DNA of 64,000 nucleotides. Origin: Oligoflexales bacterium. Lineage in GTDB: Bacteria > Bdellovibrionota_B > Oligoflexia > Oligoflexales > RGVZ01. Position 1 is the first letter of the stretch. Every line of letters starts with the position of its first letter. The position numbers and the translations under genes are program-made. Location of the stretch: contig CANLUT010000001.1 of the NCBI GenBank assembly GCA_947494335.1, forward strand, positions 930,001-994,000, in the 5' to 3' direction. Shown here piece by piece: positions 26,995 to 35,568 of the stretch. Under the pieces are notes generated by a model. The model was not told the origin of the DNA and ran no database searches. It saw only the letters and a list, made by a program, of their open reading frames with translations.

Positions 26995-28131
26995 ATGAGT
27001 ATGAATGGAATGAATGGCGAGAAGTCAAAGGCACTAGAAGCTGCTGTTGGTGCGATTGAGAAGCAGTTTGGCAAAGGCTCCATCATGCGTCTTGGCAAGG
27101 ACGGTCATGCTGATCCGATTGAGGCAGTGTCGACTGGAGCTTTGTCCCTTGATATTGCCCTTGGTATTGGTGGTATCCCTAAAGGCCGTATTGTTGAGAT
27201 TTATGGTCCAGAGTCCAGCGGTAAGACGACCTTGACGTTGCACCTTGTTGCTGAAGTACAGAAGGCTGGCGGTGTCGCCGCATTCGTTGACGCAGAGCAT
27301 GCCTTGGATGTGGTTTACGCCAAGAAGTTGGGCGTGAATATTGATGAACTGCTAGTTTCTCAGCCAGACACTGGTGAGCAGGCTCTGGAAATCGTGGACA
27401 TGTTGGTCCGTTCAGGAGCCGTGGATCTAGTGGTTGTTGACTCCGTTGCAGCTTTGACGCCGAAGGCTGAGATTGAAGGCGAGATGGGAGATTCCCATAT
27501 GGGTCTTCAAGCACGCCTCATGAGCCAAGCACTTCGTAAGCTCACCGGAACGATTTCTCGCTCCAACTGCTCCGTTGTCTTTATCAACCAGATCCGTATG
27601 AAGATCGGCGTGATGTTCGGCAACCCTGAAACAACAACTGGCGGTAACGCATTGAAGTTCTACTCAAGCGTACGGATGGATGTTCGTAAGATCGCGTCTA
27701 TCAAGCAGTCAGAGGATGAAATTGTTGGTAACCGTACTCGGGTCAAAGTCGTCAAGAACAAGATGGCAGCTCCCTTTAAGCAGGCCGAGTTTGACATTAT
27801 GTTCGGCAAGGGTATCTCCCGCTCAGGAGACGTTCTTGATCTCGCAGTAGCGAAGGACATCGTAGCCAAGAGTGGTTCATGGTTCTCCTATAAGGAAGAG
27901 CGTATTGGCCAGGGACGCGAGAACGCCAAGGAGTTTATCGAATCTCATCCTGAGATGATGAAAAAGATCGAGGCAGAAGTGCTGAAGGTCTATGGTGTAT
28001 CCCGTAACGGTAGCAAAGAGGAAACAGCGACCGATACCACAACTGCAAAAGCTGGTGCGACAGCGGCCCCCATCAAGGGACCAACCCCTGTAGCCAAGGC
28101 TCCAGCGGTTGCTGCGGCGACAAAGAAATAA
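26995..28131 (+). CDS. recA: recombinase RecA
   Basis: Full-length 378-residue RecA, which forms ATP-dependent filaments on single-stranded DNA for homologous recombination and SOS induction. The Walker A motif GPESSGKT is at residues 71-78; [21 protein letters not shown] (Walker B and L1), the L2 region ([12 protein letters not shown]... to [18 protein letters not shown]), and the C-terminal domain follow. The last ~40 residues are an Ala/Thr/Lys/Pro-rich tail, more basic than the acidic tail of the E. coli protein. Strong ggagg ribosome site. A perfect terminator follows. Confidence 0.98.
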   Translation: MSMNGMNGEKSKALEAAVGAIEKQFGKGSIMRLGKDGHADPIEAVSTGALSLDIALGIGGIPKGRIVEIYGPESSGKTTLTLHLVAEVQKAGGVAAFVDAEHALDVVYAKKLGVNIDELLVSQPDTGEQALEIVDMLVRSGAVDLVVVDSVAALTPKAEIEGEMGDSHMGLQARLMSQALRKLTGTISRSNCSVVFINQIRMKIGVMFGNPETTTGGNALKFYSSVRMDVRKIASIKQSEDEIVGNRTRVKVVKNKMAAPFKQAEFDIMFGKGISRSGDVLDLAVAKDIVAKSGSWFSYKEERIGQGRENAKEFIESHPEMMKKIEAEVLKVYGVSRNGSKEETATDTTTAKAGATAAPIKGPTPVAKAPAVAAATKK

Positions 28132-28152
28132 GTCTTGGACTAGATAAGAAAG

Positions 28153-28184
28153 AAGCCGCAGGAGTGATCCTGCGGCTTTTTTGT
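28153..28184 (+). terminator. recA terminator
   Basis: The perfect stem aagccgcagga/tcctgcggctt with a gtga loop is followed by ttttttg, 21 bases after the recA stop. Confidence 0.92.
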
Positions 28185-28230
28185 TTTAAAGGCTGTTCTA
28201 GTCTCGACAGATCATTTGAAAATAAACGAT

Positions 28231-28605
28231 TTAGAACAAGACTGATTTTTTGATGTTGCTGTTGGCAAAAGTTATAGTCCAGCGGCCATGCTGCTCCTGG
28301 ACAAAATCATAAATGACCTTGCTGATGTCACCTTGCCATCGATTCGAGACAAGGTTTTCTGATGGCCAACATCCCCACCCCAAAAGAGCAAGGGGAAAAA
28401 CTTTGTTCTTCATGTGAAATTCTTGATTGATGCCTTGAGGATTTAGGGTCACTTTGTCGCACGTCTGATTTGTTTGACTGACCACAATCCCCTGATGGCT
28501 TTTATTAATTGAAACATGGCTAACGGGAAGCTCCGTAGGATCTTCCTTCCCCCAACACGGGGTGGAAAGCAAAATATATAGAAACACCGGGATAGCAAAC
28601 TTCAT
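28231..28605 (-). CDS. secreted protein, paralogue of the gene at 14511-14927
   Basis: A 124-residue exported protein beginning at ATG 28605 (gaggttgatcATG) with a clear signal peptide (MKFAIPVFLYILLSTPCWG). Its mature part shares KVTLNPQGINQE, VFPLALLGWGC, WQGD and YDFVQ with the protein at 14511-14927, plus two conserved cysteines, and both end with a strand such as WTITFANSNIKKSVLF. The longer upstream frame overlaps the next gene's end and is unlikely. Function unknown. Confidence 0.75.
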   Translation of the reverse strand: MKFAIPVFLYILLSTPCWGKEDPTELPVSHVSINKSHQGIVVSQTNQTCDKVTLNPQGINQEFHMKNKVFPLALLGWGCWPSENLVSNRWQGDISKVIYDFVQEQHGRWTITFANSNIKKSVLF

Positions 28606-28651
28606 GATCAACCTCATCATGAGAACGAAAGACAGACGGTTAAAAGGTAAT

Positions 28652-29515
28652 TTAAAACATCCATCCCATGCGCAGAAACGTCGCAAATGGAAGCGGTTTA
28701 GAGGCGTAGGACTTAGCAGAGTCTTCCAAGTCTTTTTTCATATTTTTGTATTCGTTAGTTTCTCGGAGGGCTGCGTCTGTCCCCTCAGGAGCTTTCGAAA
28801 AAGTCGCCGTAAATTTTGATTCTGGTGACATCGGCACAAGGTACCCGAGATCAAAGCCCATGGTGAAACCTGAGTCCCAAATGGAAAACCATCCAATGTG
28901 AGGAACGACGTAGTTTGCGGAAGCCGTAAGTTTGCCGTGGCTTGATACCGTGGTCTTAGTGGTGGGCTCTTTGATGTCGCGGTTCAGTTCACCTGTCATC
29001 TGATGCTGGCCGACAGCAACACCTGCGAAAAAGGACGTATCCATGGGAAACCACCGAAAGCGAATGTCGAAGTGCTTCATATCCAAATCAACTTCGTTAA
29101 TATTCCTTGTCACATTGCCATAGTTAGCGGAGATGCCAAATTTACGAAAAATTTTAGATTCGACGGCGAGATTCATAATATGTGGAAACGATAGAGACGC
29201 TGAAGCTCCGATCAGAAAGTCACTAGTCAGAATATCGGACTGAACTTGGTTGTTGGGATCTAGATCAGGATTTTGTTCTGGATTTAAATCGGTGCCACCT
29301 GTGGCGTCAGGATCGAGCTCTGGACTAGTAGGCTTTGGGATATCTCCAGTTTGAAAGCTGTCGTCATAGCCTTTTTGTAGGGTTCCAGGATCAACAGGAG
29401 CGGGGGCTGGCTGAGCAGGAGATGTGGTTTCAGCTGCATTGCCCTGGGCCAAGCAAAGAGGGCTTACTGCCCACATAGTAAAAATCACCAATGTCTTACG
29501 ACGAGTGCCTAGCAT
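28652..29515 (-). CDS. predicted outer-membrane beta-barrel protein
   Basis: A 287-residue exported protein started at ATG 29515 (tgggggaccttcgATG) with signal peptide LVIFTMWAVSPLCLAQG. A Pro/Asp/Asn-rich linker of about 70 residues follows (DPDATGGTDLNPEQNPDLD). The remainder alternates amphipathic strands and turns (ASASLSFPHIMNLAVESKIF, FDIRFRWFPMDTSFFAGVAVG, MGFDLGYLVP) and ends in an aromatic (LRMGWMF). The terminal Phe and strand pattern are typical of small outer-membrane barrels. No family assigned. Confidence 0.7.
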   Translation of the reverse strand: MLGTRRKTLVIFTMWAVSPLCLAQGNAAETTSPAQPAPAPVDPGTLQKGYDDSFQTGDIPKPTSPELDPDATGGTDLNPEQNPDLDPNNQVQSDILTSDFLIGASASLSFPHIMNLAVESKIFRKFGISANYGNVTRNINEVDLDMKHFDIRFRWFPMDTSFFAGVAVGQHQMTGELNRDIKEPTTKTTVSSHGKLTASANYVVPHIGWFSIWDSGFTMGFDLGYLVPMSPESKFTATFSKAPEGTDAALRETNEYKNMKKDLEDSAKSYASKPLPFATFLRMGWMF

Positions 29516-29569
29516 CGAAGGTCCCCCAAGGATAAAATCGACAGTCAAAATCAGATAATAATAAAAATA

Positions 29570-31450
29570 TTAGCTGAAAATGCGGAAGGTGACAAACGCA
29601 GCCATCCAAGCCAAACTAAACATGTAAGCAAGCATCACAAGACTCCACTTCCATCCACCAGTCTCTCGACGAACGGTGGCGATTGTTGCCATACATTGCG
29701 GCGCAAAGATGTACCAAGCAATCAAGGCAAACCCTGTTGCTGGAGTCCAGACTTGAGTGAGCTTTTGACCAAGGCTTAAAGCGGTAGTCTCTTCGTTGTC
29801 TGACTGCTCCACAGCAAAGACCGTAGCAAGAGAACTTACCATAACCTCTCGTGCTGCGAACCCAGGAACTAAGCCCGTGGCGATGCGCCAATCAAATCCA
29901 ACCGGGCGAACGATGGGCTCAATGAAGTGCCCAATTTGGGCTGCGGCGCTGTAATGTATGGCGGGCTGATCAGCGTCTTTGGGAGGTTTCGGGTAAGAGC
30001 TTAGGAACCAAATGGCTACACTTAAGCCTAGGATCACGGTTCCAGCGCGTTGAAGAAACGAGACAACTCTGAGCCACATGGACGTACCGACATAACGCCA
30101 GTGAGGCCATCGGTAGGCTGGAAGCTCGAGCATAAACGGTGTTTGTATGCCACGTTTTCCAAAAAGCTTGATAACAAAGGCAGCTGTGAATGCGCTCACG
30201 ACCCCTGCCACAAACAATCCAAACATCACCCAAGCTTGTGAGTTGATGCCAAGCAGTCCATCCTTTTCTGGCACAAATGCAGAGACCAAGAGCGTATAGA
30301 CAGGCAGTCGCGCGCTGCATGTGATCAGTGGCGCCACAAGAATTGTTGTTAGCCGGTCGCGATCGTCCCGGATTGTGCGGGTGGCCATGATGCCTGGAAT
30401 TGCGCACGCAAAAGAACTGAGTAGGGGAACAAAACTTCGCCCTTGAAGGCCAACAGAAAACATCATTCTATCCAGCATAAAGGCAGCACGCGCCATATAT
30501 CCGGAACCTTCAAGCAAATTGATGAATAGAAAAAGCATCATAATTTGCGGCAAAAATACCAAAACACTACCGACGCCGCCCAAGATTCCCTCGGTCAGTA
30601 AGTCCCGCAAAATAGAATCTGGAATGAAAACTCTGCTTAAACTTTGCAGCGCCGCGATGCCTGATTCAATGAGGTCAGCGAAGGGCGTCGCCCACGTGAA
30701 AACAGTTTGAAAAAGCGTAAGCAAAACGACGACCAGAATCAAAGTTCCCCAAACCGGATGCAGGGCGATCTTATCGATCTTCCAGGTGAGACGATCGGAT
30801 TTTAGAGCTGTCTCTGTCGCTTTTGCGAGAATGGCATCTACGCGCGTAAAACGCTGTGTAACAGACTCGGTCGTCGCGCGCTCCCAATTCGAATGCAGGC
30901 GAGCCTCCGGTGCTTTATCAATCGGTAGTGCCTGATCAATCTTGGTCATCAACGCTGCAACACCGTCACCTTTGGTTGCAATCATCGGTATGACGGTGCA
31001 TCCCAGTTCGCGAGCAATCATATTGGTATTGATTTTGATGCCGCGGCGCTGAGCGAGGTCCATCATATTAAGAACCACGATCATCGGCATTCCGGTTGAT
31101 TTAATCTCGAGGGCTAGCCCCAGAGTTCGCTCAAGATTTGACGCGTCCAGCACCACCACCACAAGATCAGGCGCATCATCACCACTGGCCACACCGCTAC
31201 CTGTCAGGATATCTACCGCGACTTGCTCGTCAATGCTGATCGGATCAAGGCTGTAGGTTCCAGGCAGGTCCATGATGAGAAACTGGCGATTATTCCAAAC
31301 AGGAGTGAGTCCAGATTTCTTTTCTACGGTGACTCCTGGATAGTTGGCGACTTTTTGACTGAGTCCTGTCAGTGCATTGAATAAAACTGATTTCCCAGCG
31401 TTGGGTGATCCGGCAAGGGCGATGATCGGATGTCTTAGAGTGCCTTTCAC
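29570..31450 (-). CDS. feoB: ferrous iron transporter FeoB
   Basis: A 626-residue inner-membrane Fe(II) transporter. The N-terminal G domain has GSPNAGKS (G1), the switch region with VTVEKKSG, DLPGTYSL (G3) and NMMD (G4). A ~100-residue linker precedes the membrane part with about eight helices, the two Gate motifs (SSFACAIPGIMATRTI; then APLITCSARLPVY), and the FeoB core GFAAREVMVSSLAT. The protein is shorter than the E. coli form (773), as in many non-enteric bacteria. GTG start overlapping the feoA stop (GTGA), behind a Fur-type box. Confidence 0.96.
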   Translation of the reverse strand: MKGTLRHPIIALAGSPNAGKSVLFNALTGLSQKVANYPGVTVEKKSGLTPVWNNRQFLIMDLPGTYSLDPISIDEQVAVDILTGSGVASGDDAPDLVVVVLDASNLERTLGLALEIKSTGMPMIVVLNMMDLAQRRGIKINTNMIARELGCTVIPMIATKGDGVAALMTKIDQALPIDKAPEARLHSNWERATTESVTQRFTRVDAILAKATETALKSDRLTWKIDKIALHPVWGTLILVVVLLTLFQTVFTWATPFADLIESGIAALQSLSRVFIPDSILRDLLTEGILGGVGSVLVFLPQIMMLFLFINLLEGSGYMARAAFMLDRMMFSVGLQGRSFVPLLSSFACAIPGIMATRTIRDDRDRLTTILVAPLITCSARLPVYTLLVSAFVPEKDGLLGINSQAWVMFGLFVAGVVSAFTAAFVIKLFGKRGIQTPFMLELPAYRWPHWRYVGTSMWLRVVSFLQRAGTVILGLSVAIWFLSSYPKPPKDADQPAIHYSAAAQIGHFIEPIVRPVGFDWRIATGLVPGFAAREVMVSSLATVFAVEQSDNEETTALSLGQKLTQVWTPATGFALIAWYIFAPQCMATIATVRRETGGWKWSLVMLAYMFSLAWMAAFVTFRIFS

Positions 31451-31698
31451 CTGAGGGTCTCCGGTAAAATATCAACTGCAATCAACGCTGCCTCGTAACG
31501 ACGCAAGGCCACAACCATTCCTCGCACGAGAACAGCAATTGGATCGCTAAGAATTGGTCCTTCGTGACGGACTTCAATAATCGAATGAGGGATAAACCCA
31601 AGCTCTAGTAGTCGGCGGGATATCGCTCCATGGGCAGACGTATCGATGCTAGTGATGCGCAGAGGTGTAAAACGTGGGGCATCGCTGAGTTTGGTCAT
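31447..31698 (-). CDS. feoA: FeoA domain protein
   Basis: An 83-residue SH3-like FeoA protein needed for FeoB function. The pattern LRITSIDTSAHGAISRRLLELGFIPHSIIEVRHEGP is the family core, and PIAVLVRGMVVALRRYEAALIAV its second half (shown here in part). I start at ATG 31698 (gaaggtaaccATG); the upstream frame extends into the promoter and Fur-type box. It overlaps feoB by four bases, so the two are translationally coupled. Confidence 0.92.
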   Translation of the reverse strand: MTKLSDAPRFTPLRITSIDTSAHGAISRRLLELGFIPHSIIEVRHEGPILSDPIAVLVRGMVVALRRYEAALIAVDILPETLR

Positions 31699-31747
31699 GG
31701 TTACCTTCGGGAGGTGCGTTTCATCAAAGCATTGGCTTATACATGAG

Positions 31748-31764
31748 TTGAGAATGATTCTCAA
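31748..31764. promoter_or_regulatory. Fur-type box upstream of feoAB
   Basis: The perfect palindrome ttgagaatgattctcaa matches the core of the Fur consensus (GATAATGATAATCATTATC family: gagaatgattctc). It lies 50 bases before the feoA start and about 110 before the divergent nfeD-like gene. Iron repression of feoAB is expected. Confidence 0.85.
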
Positions 31765-31875
31765 GAAGTATTTTGGGAATGAATTCAGTCAGATTTAGTG
31801 GATCCCGCGAGGAGAAGGACGTAGCATATGGTCCAAGGGAAAGCAGGATGACCAGTACTTATAGGGGGCTGATGC

Positions 31876-32310
31876 ATGTTAGGTTTTTCAGAAAATCCAG
31901 CGATCAATTGGGCTGTCCTTGGTTTGTTATTGTTGGGTTTGGAGATGTTTACCGGCACATTTGTGGTGCTCTTCTTCGCTATCGGGGCATTTCTAACAGC
32001 CTTGATCACATGGATGGTTGTCGTTGAGAGCATGCCGCTTCAAATCGTCGTCTTTACGGTGTTGAGTGCCGGCATATTATTCTACTTCCGCGACAAGATT
32101 CGTATTGGTGTCAAAGGTCGAAATAATGAATTGAAAGGTGATGTCGGGACTGCCGTAACCATTGAAAGTGATGTGGCATCCGGCGGTCAAACCGAAGTCC
32201 AATATCAGGGCGTACGGTGGATAGCTGTAAACGAAACTGGTCAGACACTTTTTAAAGGCAGTGCTGCGAAAGTTGCACAGGTCGACGGCGTTAAGCTGAT
32301 TCTAAAATAA
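31876..32310 (+). CDS. NfeD-family membrane protein (short form)
   Basis: A 144-residue protein with two to three N-terminal membrane helices (WAVLGLLLLGLEMFTGTFVV, LITWMVVVESMPLQIVVFTV) and a C-terminal OB-like domain (GDVGTAVTIESDVASGG, VRWIAVNETGQTLFKGS-VAQVDG pattern). Short NfeD proteins are encoded beside SPFH/stomatin proteins and act with them at the membrane. The neighbour at 32352, 41 bases downstream, is exactly such a protein. ATG 31876 with agggggc upstream. Confidence 0.9.
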   Translation: MLGFSENPAINWAVLGLLLLGLEMFTGTFVVLFFAIGAFLTALITWMVVVESMPLQIVVFTVLSAGILFYFRDKIRIGVKGRNNELKGDVGTAVTIESDVASGGQTEVQYQGVRWIAVNETGQTLFKGSAAKVAQVDGVKLILK

Positions 32311-32351
32311 CATTTTAAATTTCATATGATCATTTAGGAGATGGATTTGTC

Positions 32352-33275
32352 ATGATTGAGTCGCTGATTTTTTTGGGCGTGGTGGCGTTTTTTGTTCTGA
32401 GAACCGTGCGCATTGTGCCCCAGCAAAGTGCTTTTGTTGTGGAGCGTCTGGGGCAGTATAATCGTACGCTTAACGCTGGGATGCATATCGTGGTTCCATT
32501 TGTGGATTCAATTCGTTATCGGCACAGTCTTAAGGAACTCGTCATCGACGTCCCGGAGCAAATCTGTATTACGCGTGACAACGTGCAGGTCAAGGTTGAC
32601 GGCGTACTCTTTATGCGGGTGATGGATCCTGCAAAAGCAAGCTACGGAGTTAGCGATCACGTAGGCGCCGTTATTCAGCTTGCCCAAACGACGCTGCGTA
32701 GCGAGATGGGAAAGCTTGAACTCGATAAGACATTTGAGGAGCGCGACTACATTAACACAAGCGTTGTCCGCGCGATTGATCCAGCAACTGATCCTTGGGG
32801 CGTTAAGGTTCTTCGTTATGAGTTGAAGTCTATTCAGCCACCCCGCGAAATTTTGGATGCCATGGAGAAACAAATGCGTGCAGAGCGCGAAAAACGCGCC
32901 AAGATTCTTGAATCTGAGGGTGACCGCGATTCAAAAATCAACCGTGCCGAGGGCGATAAACAGGAGATCATCAAGGGTTCAGAGGCGGAAAAACAGCGCC
33001 GCATCAACGAGGCCGAAGGTCAGGCGTCGGCTATTAAAGCCGTTGCCAACGCCACCGCGGAGGGCTTGAGCATGGTTGCATCCTCGATGAATGGACCCGG
33101 AGGCCGGGACGCCGCGCAGCTGCGTGTGGCTGAAGAATACGTAAAACAGTTCGGTGCCATGGCCAAGGAAACCAATACAATGATCCTGCCTGCCAACCTG
33201 GCAGACATCTCTGGTCTTGTGTCGGCTGCCATGACTGTGATTAAAAGCCAGCCCAATTCGCAGCCTGCAAAATAA
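32352..33275 (+). CDS. SPFH/Band 7 (stomatin, QmcA-like) protein
   Basis: A 307-residue stomatin-type protein: a membrane-anchoring N-terminal helix (SLIFLGVVAFFVLRTV), then VPQQSAFVVERLGQYNRTL, the Band 7 core (LKELVIDVPEQICITRDNV; YELKSIQPPREILDAMEKQM), and an Ala/Glu/Lys coiled coil with repeated AEG-D/A-EA units. The end EETKQ-like region and the hydrophobic LADISGLVSAAMTVI close the protein. With the preceding NfeD gene it forms the standard SPFH-NfeD operon involved in membrane microdomains or quality control. SD taggag. Confidence 0.93.
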   Translation: MIESLIFLGVVAFFVLRTVRIVPQQSAFVVERLGQYNRTLNAGMHIVVPFVDSIRYRHSLKELVIDVPEQICITRDNVQVKVDGVLFMRVMDPAKASYGVSDHVGAVIQLAQTTLRSEMGKLELDKTFEERDYINTSVVRAIDPATDPWGVKVLRYELKSIQPPREILDAMEKQMRAEREKRAKILESEGDRDSKINRAEGDKQEIIKGSEAEKQRRINEAEGQASAIKAVANATAEGLSMVASSMNGPGGRDAAQLRVAEEYVKQFGAMAKETNTMILPANLADISGLVSAAMTVIKSQPNSQPAK

Positions 33276-33304
33276 CTGGCAGGCTCAATGGTGATTCGAT
33301 TCAC

Positions 33305-33586
33305 CTAAAATGGCGTATCATCATCACTATCGTCAGAGGTAAGAGCCCTGGAGCTTTGCTCCGGGGTGTTTTTTTCAAAATCAACTCGAAGTTTTTCAAC
33401 TTTAGCTTTAGTGGCATCCAAGCGCTCACGCATGGTGCCAATCAATTTGTAGCCGTGTTCAATTTTATTGACGATGTCGTCCAGGTCTAGCTGCCCTTGT
33501 CCCACTTGACGAACGATGTCATCAAGTTCCGTAAGCATAGCTTGATAGGTTTGTGATTCTTTGCTGCCAGTCTTTACCTTAGACAT
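33305..33586 (-). CDS. xseB: exodeoxyribonuclease VII small subunit
   Basis: A 93-residue XseB: the family core TYQAMLTELDDIVRQVGQG, then LDDIVNKIEHGYKLIGTMRERLDATKAKVEKL, a long helical hairpin that packs on the large subunit. It forms exonuclease VII with XseA, degrading single-stranded DNA from both ends. The start overlaps the end of xseA by eight bases. A C-terminal acidic tail (DDSDDDTPF) follows. Confidence 0.93.
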   Translation of the reverse strand: MSKVKTGSKESQTYQAMLTELDDIVRQVGQGQLDLDDIVNKIEHGYKLIGTMRERLDATKAKVEKLRVDFEKNTPEQSSRALTSDDSDDDTPF

Positions 33587-35198
33587 GATTTTTAGTCTCC
33601 TTTGCCGATTCGGATTTAATCATTCGTGAGGGACGCTTTTCAATTTCGTTAACCGTCATCCGAAGCATGCCATCGCGCAGTCTTGCCTGAACGTTGGACC
33701 CGATACTTGTATCCTCGGAGGATAGCAACGGCTTACCATCAAGGCTCAACTGGGTCCAACCACTATCTAGCCACGGACTTGGGTCAAGGCGTGTGAGCTG
33801 TTGTTCGCGAGCAAACAGTGCTTCCGCAAACGCTTGTAACTGTCTATTGGCAAAATGGTTTAGATGGGCGGCGATTTGCACAAATCGGGATTGCTGATGC
33901 CCATAAGTTTGGTCGAAGCTACGCTGTAGGTACAATGTCCATTGGACAAGCCGTTCACGGTGACGAGAGAAATACGAATCGGTCACCTGGAGCAGTCTTT
34001 CCCGGAGGTCTGTTTGCAATCGATCAAAGCGCGAAATCTCGCGGTCCAGCGCAACCGCTAGAATATGAGCTCGTTCGTTGATTTGGCTTCGTGTATCACG
34101 AAAAACCTCAAGAATGCGGTCGGCCGCAGCGGTTGGAGTCTTTTCCCGAGTGTGGCAGATTTCTTCGGCAACGCATGTGTCCTCGTGATGTCCAATAGCG
34201 GCAATAATCGGGATCGGGCAGTGGGCTATAGCCAAGGCTATTTCCTCACCGTCAAACCATCGAAGATCAGCAGCACTTCCACCACCCCGAGATAGGACAA
34301 TCACGTCCGCGTCGGCTTCGATAGCCTTTTTTATCGAAGATATGACCTCGCTTGGAACACGTTCACCTTGCATTGTGCAGGGAATAAATAGAACCGTCCC
34401 AGGGAACTGGCCTTCATCCAGAAGTTGATGTTGAAAATCTGTCTGGGCCCGCGATCCGTCTGCAGTGATCAATGCCACTTTGAATGGAAACGGAGTCATA
34501 CTGACGCTTTTGTTCTTTCGATCAAGCCCCTGTTGACGAAGCTTTTTAAGTAACTCCAGGCGTGCTAGCGCCAAAGCTCCTTGGGTGAATGCGGGGTCAA
34601 TGTCCTCAATTGTGAGGCTCAATTGGCCGCGGTCTTTATAAAGCTTTACTTGCACCAAAGCTCTGAGCCGGTTGCCGTCAGCAAAAACTTGCTCTATTTT
34701 TTCCTTAGTGTGTCGTTTCTCAAGCCAAGAGATCGTGTTGTTCCACACATTGCACTTGATCGTCATCGTCGCAGTTTGATGTGAGCCAGCTTTGGCGTCA
34801 GCAAAATCGAAGTAAATGGTTCCTCCGCCGCGGCGGGTCAAACTTTGAATTTCCCCGACAACCCAAATGGGAGTTGGGAATCCTTGGCTTATGACTTGCT
34901 CCGCTTGGTGCATCAGCTGGGAAATTGTCAGACCCATGGCTGGGTCATGAACAAACGTAGTATCGGAAGCTGCCGATCCATTTTTAGGGGGGTCATTTTT
35001 CGCGGAGTCTTCGACTTTTGCGCCGTGGGACTTGGCAATCTGTGCGGCGCGTTCGCGCATCGTGTCTGAATTCGGTACGGTCCAGGTTTTATCTGCCCCG
35101 TTGAAGCGGGCTCCTAGTGCTTTGATCGCGGGACGGTGATTGAACGTATCGCCAAAGAATACGATTAGATCACCTTCAACTTTGAAATATAGAGCCAT
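33579..35198 (-). CDS. xseA: exodeoxyribonuclease VII large subunit with extra N-terminal domain
   Basis: XseA of about 539 residues. From about residue 88 it has the normal architecture: OB-fold (GLTISQLMHQAEQVI, IWVVGEIQSLTRRGGGTIYFDFAD), catalytic core with VALITADGSRAQTDFQHQL and the conserved LSRGGGSAADLRWFDGEEIA, then GHHEDTCVAEE and long coiled-coil helices. Ahead of the OB-fold is an added ~55-residue domain (LIVFFGDTFNHRPAIKALGA, then RFNGADKTWTV) plus a linker. This resembles the small 'K-x-LGARF-x-x-x-K-W-x-V' module seen in DUF5710/HARP-like domains. ATG 35198 is used; TTG 35246 is possible. Neither has a clear ribosome site. Confidence 0.92.
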   Translation of the reverse strand: MALYFKVEGDLIVFFGDTFNHRPAIKALGARFNGADKTWTVPNSDTMRERAAQIAKSHGAKVEDSAKNDPPKNGSAASDTTFVHDPAMGLTISQLMHQAEQVISQGFPTPIWVVGEIQSLTRRGGGTIYFDFADAKAGSHQTATMTIKCNVWNNTISWLEKRHTKEKIEQVFADGNRLRALVQVKLYKDRGQLSLTIEDIDPAFTQGALALARLELLKKLRQQGLDRKNKSVSMTPFPFKVALITADGSRAQTDFQHQLLDEGQFPGTVLFIPCTMQGERVPSEVISSIKKAIEADADVIVLSRGGGSAADLRWFDGEEIALAIAHCPIPIIAAIGHHEDTCVAEEICHTREKTPTAAADRILEVFRDTRSQINERAHILAVALDREISRFDRLQTDLRERLLQVTDSYFSRHRERLVQWTLYLQRSFDQTYGHQQSRFVQIAAHLNHFANRQLQAFAEALFAREQQLTRLDPSPWLDSGWTQLSLDGKPLLSSEDTSIGSNVQARLRDGMLRMTVNEIEKRPSRMIKSESAKETKNHV

Positions 35199-35568
35199 AG
35201 GTGGGGCATGATAGACCAAGGAGCCTGATTCTAGAAGATCTTTCAATGTATGAGTTTGAACTGAAGCGCGGTCTCCTGAAGGTGAGTTTTCAGGCTGTTG
35301 GCGAGCTCAATTCTTTGATCAGACGAGCGCCGCTTAAAACTATAAAAAAATCAGTACCTTTGGTGGTTTGATTCAGGCAATGAGTCGGTCCGTCCTTCGC
35401 AGAATGGGCGCCTGTTTCTTTGTCAAGATTCGAGGGCACTCAGAGTGCTGGTAGCTATCAGAATTTATTGGCATAAACTCTTTTATTACCAAGAAACTTA
35501 ATAAATGATCAAAAAGTACCGATACCCCTAGTCGGCTCGGAATGGGCGCTAAACTGGGGAGGTTGGAA
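35199..35568. other. 370-bp divergent intergenic region
   Basis: It lies between xseA (minus) and the large lipoprotein gene (plus), with mixed A/T-rich stretches. No coding frame, hairpin with T-run or repeat is apparent. The promoters of both genes should be here. Confidence 0.5.
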
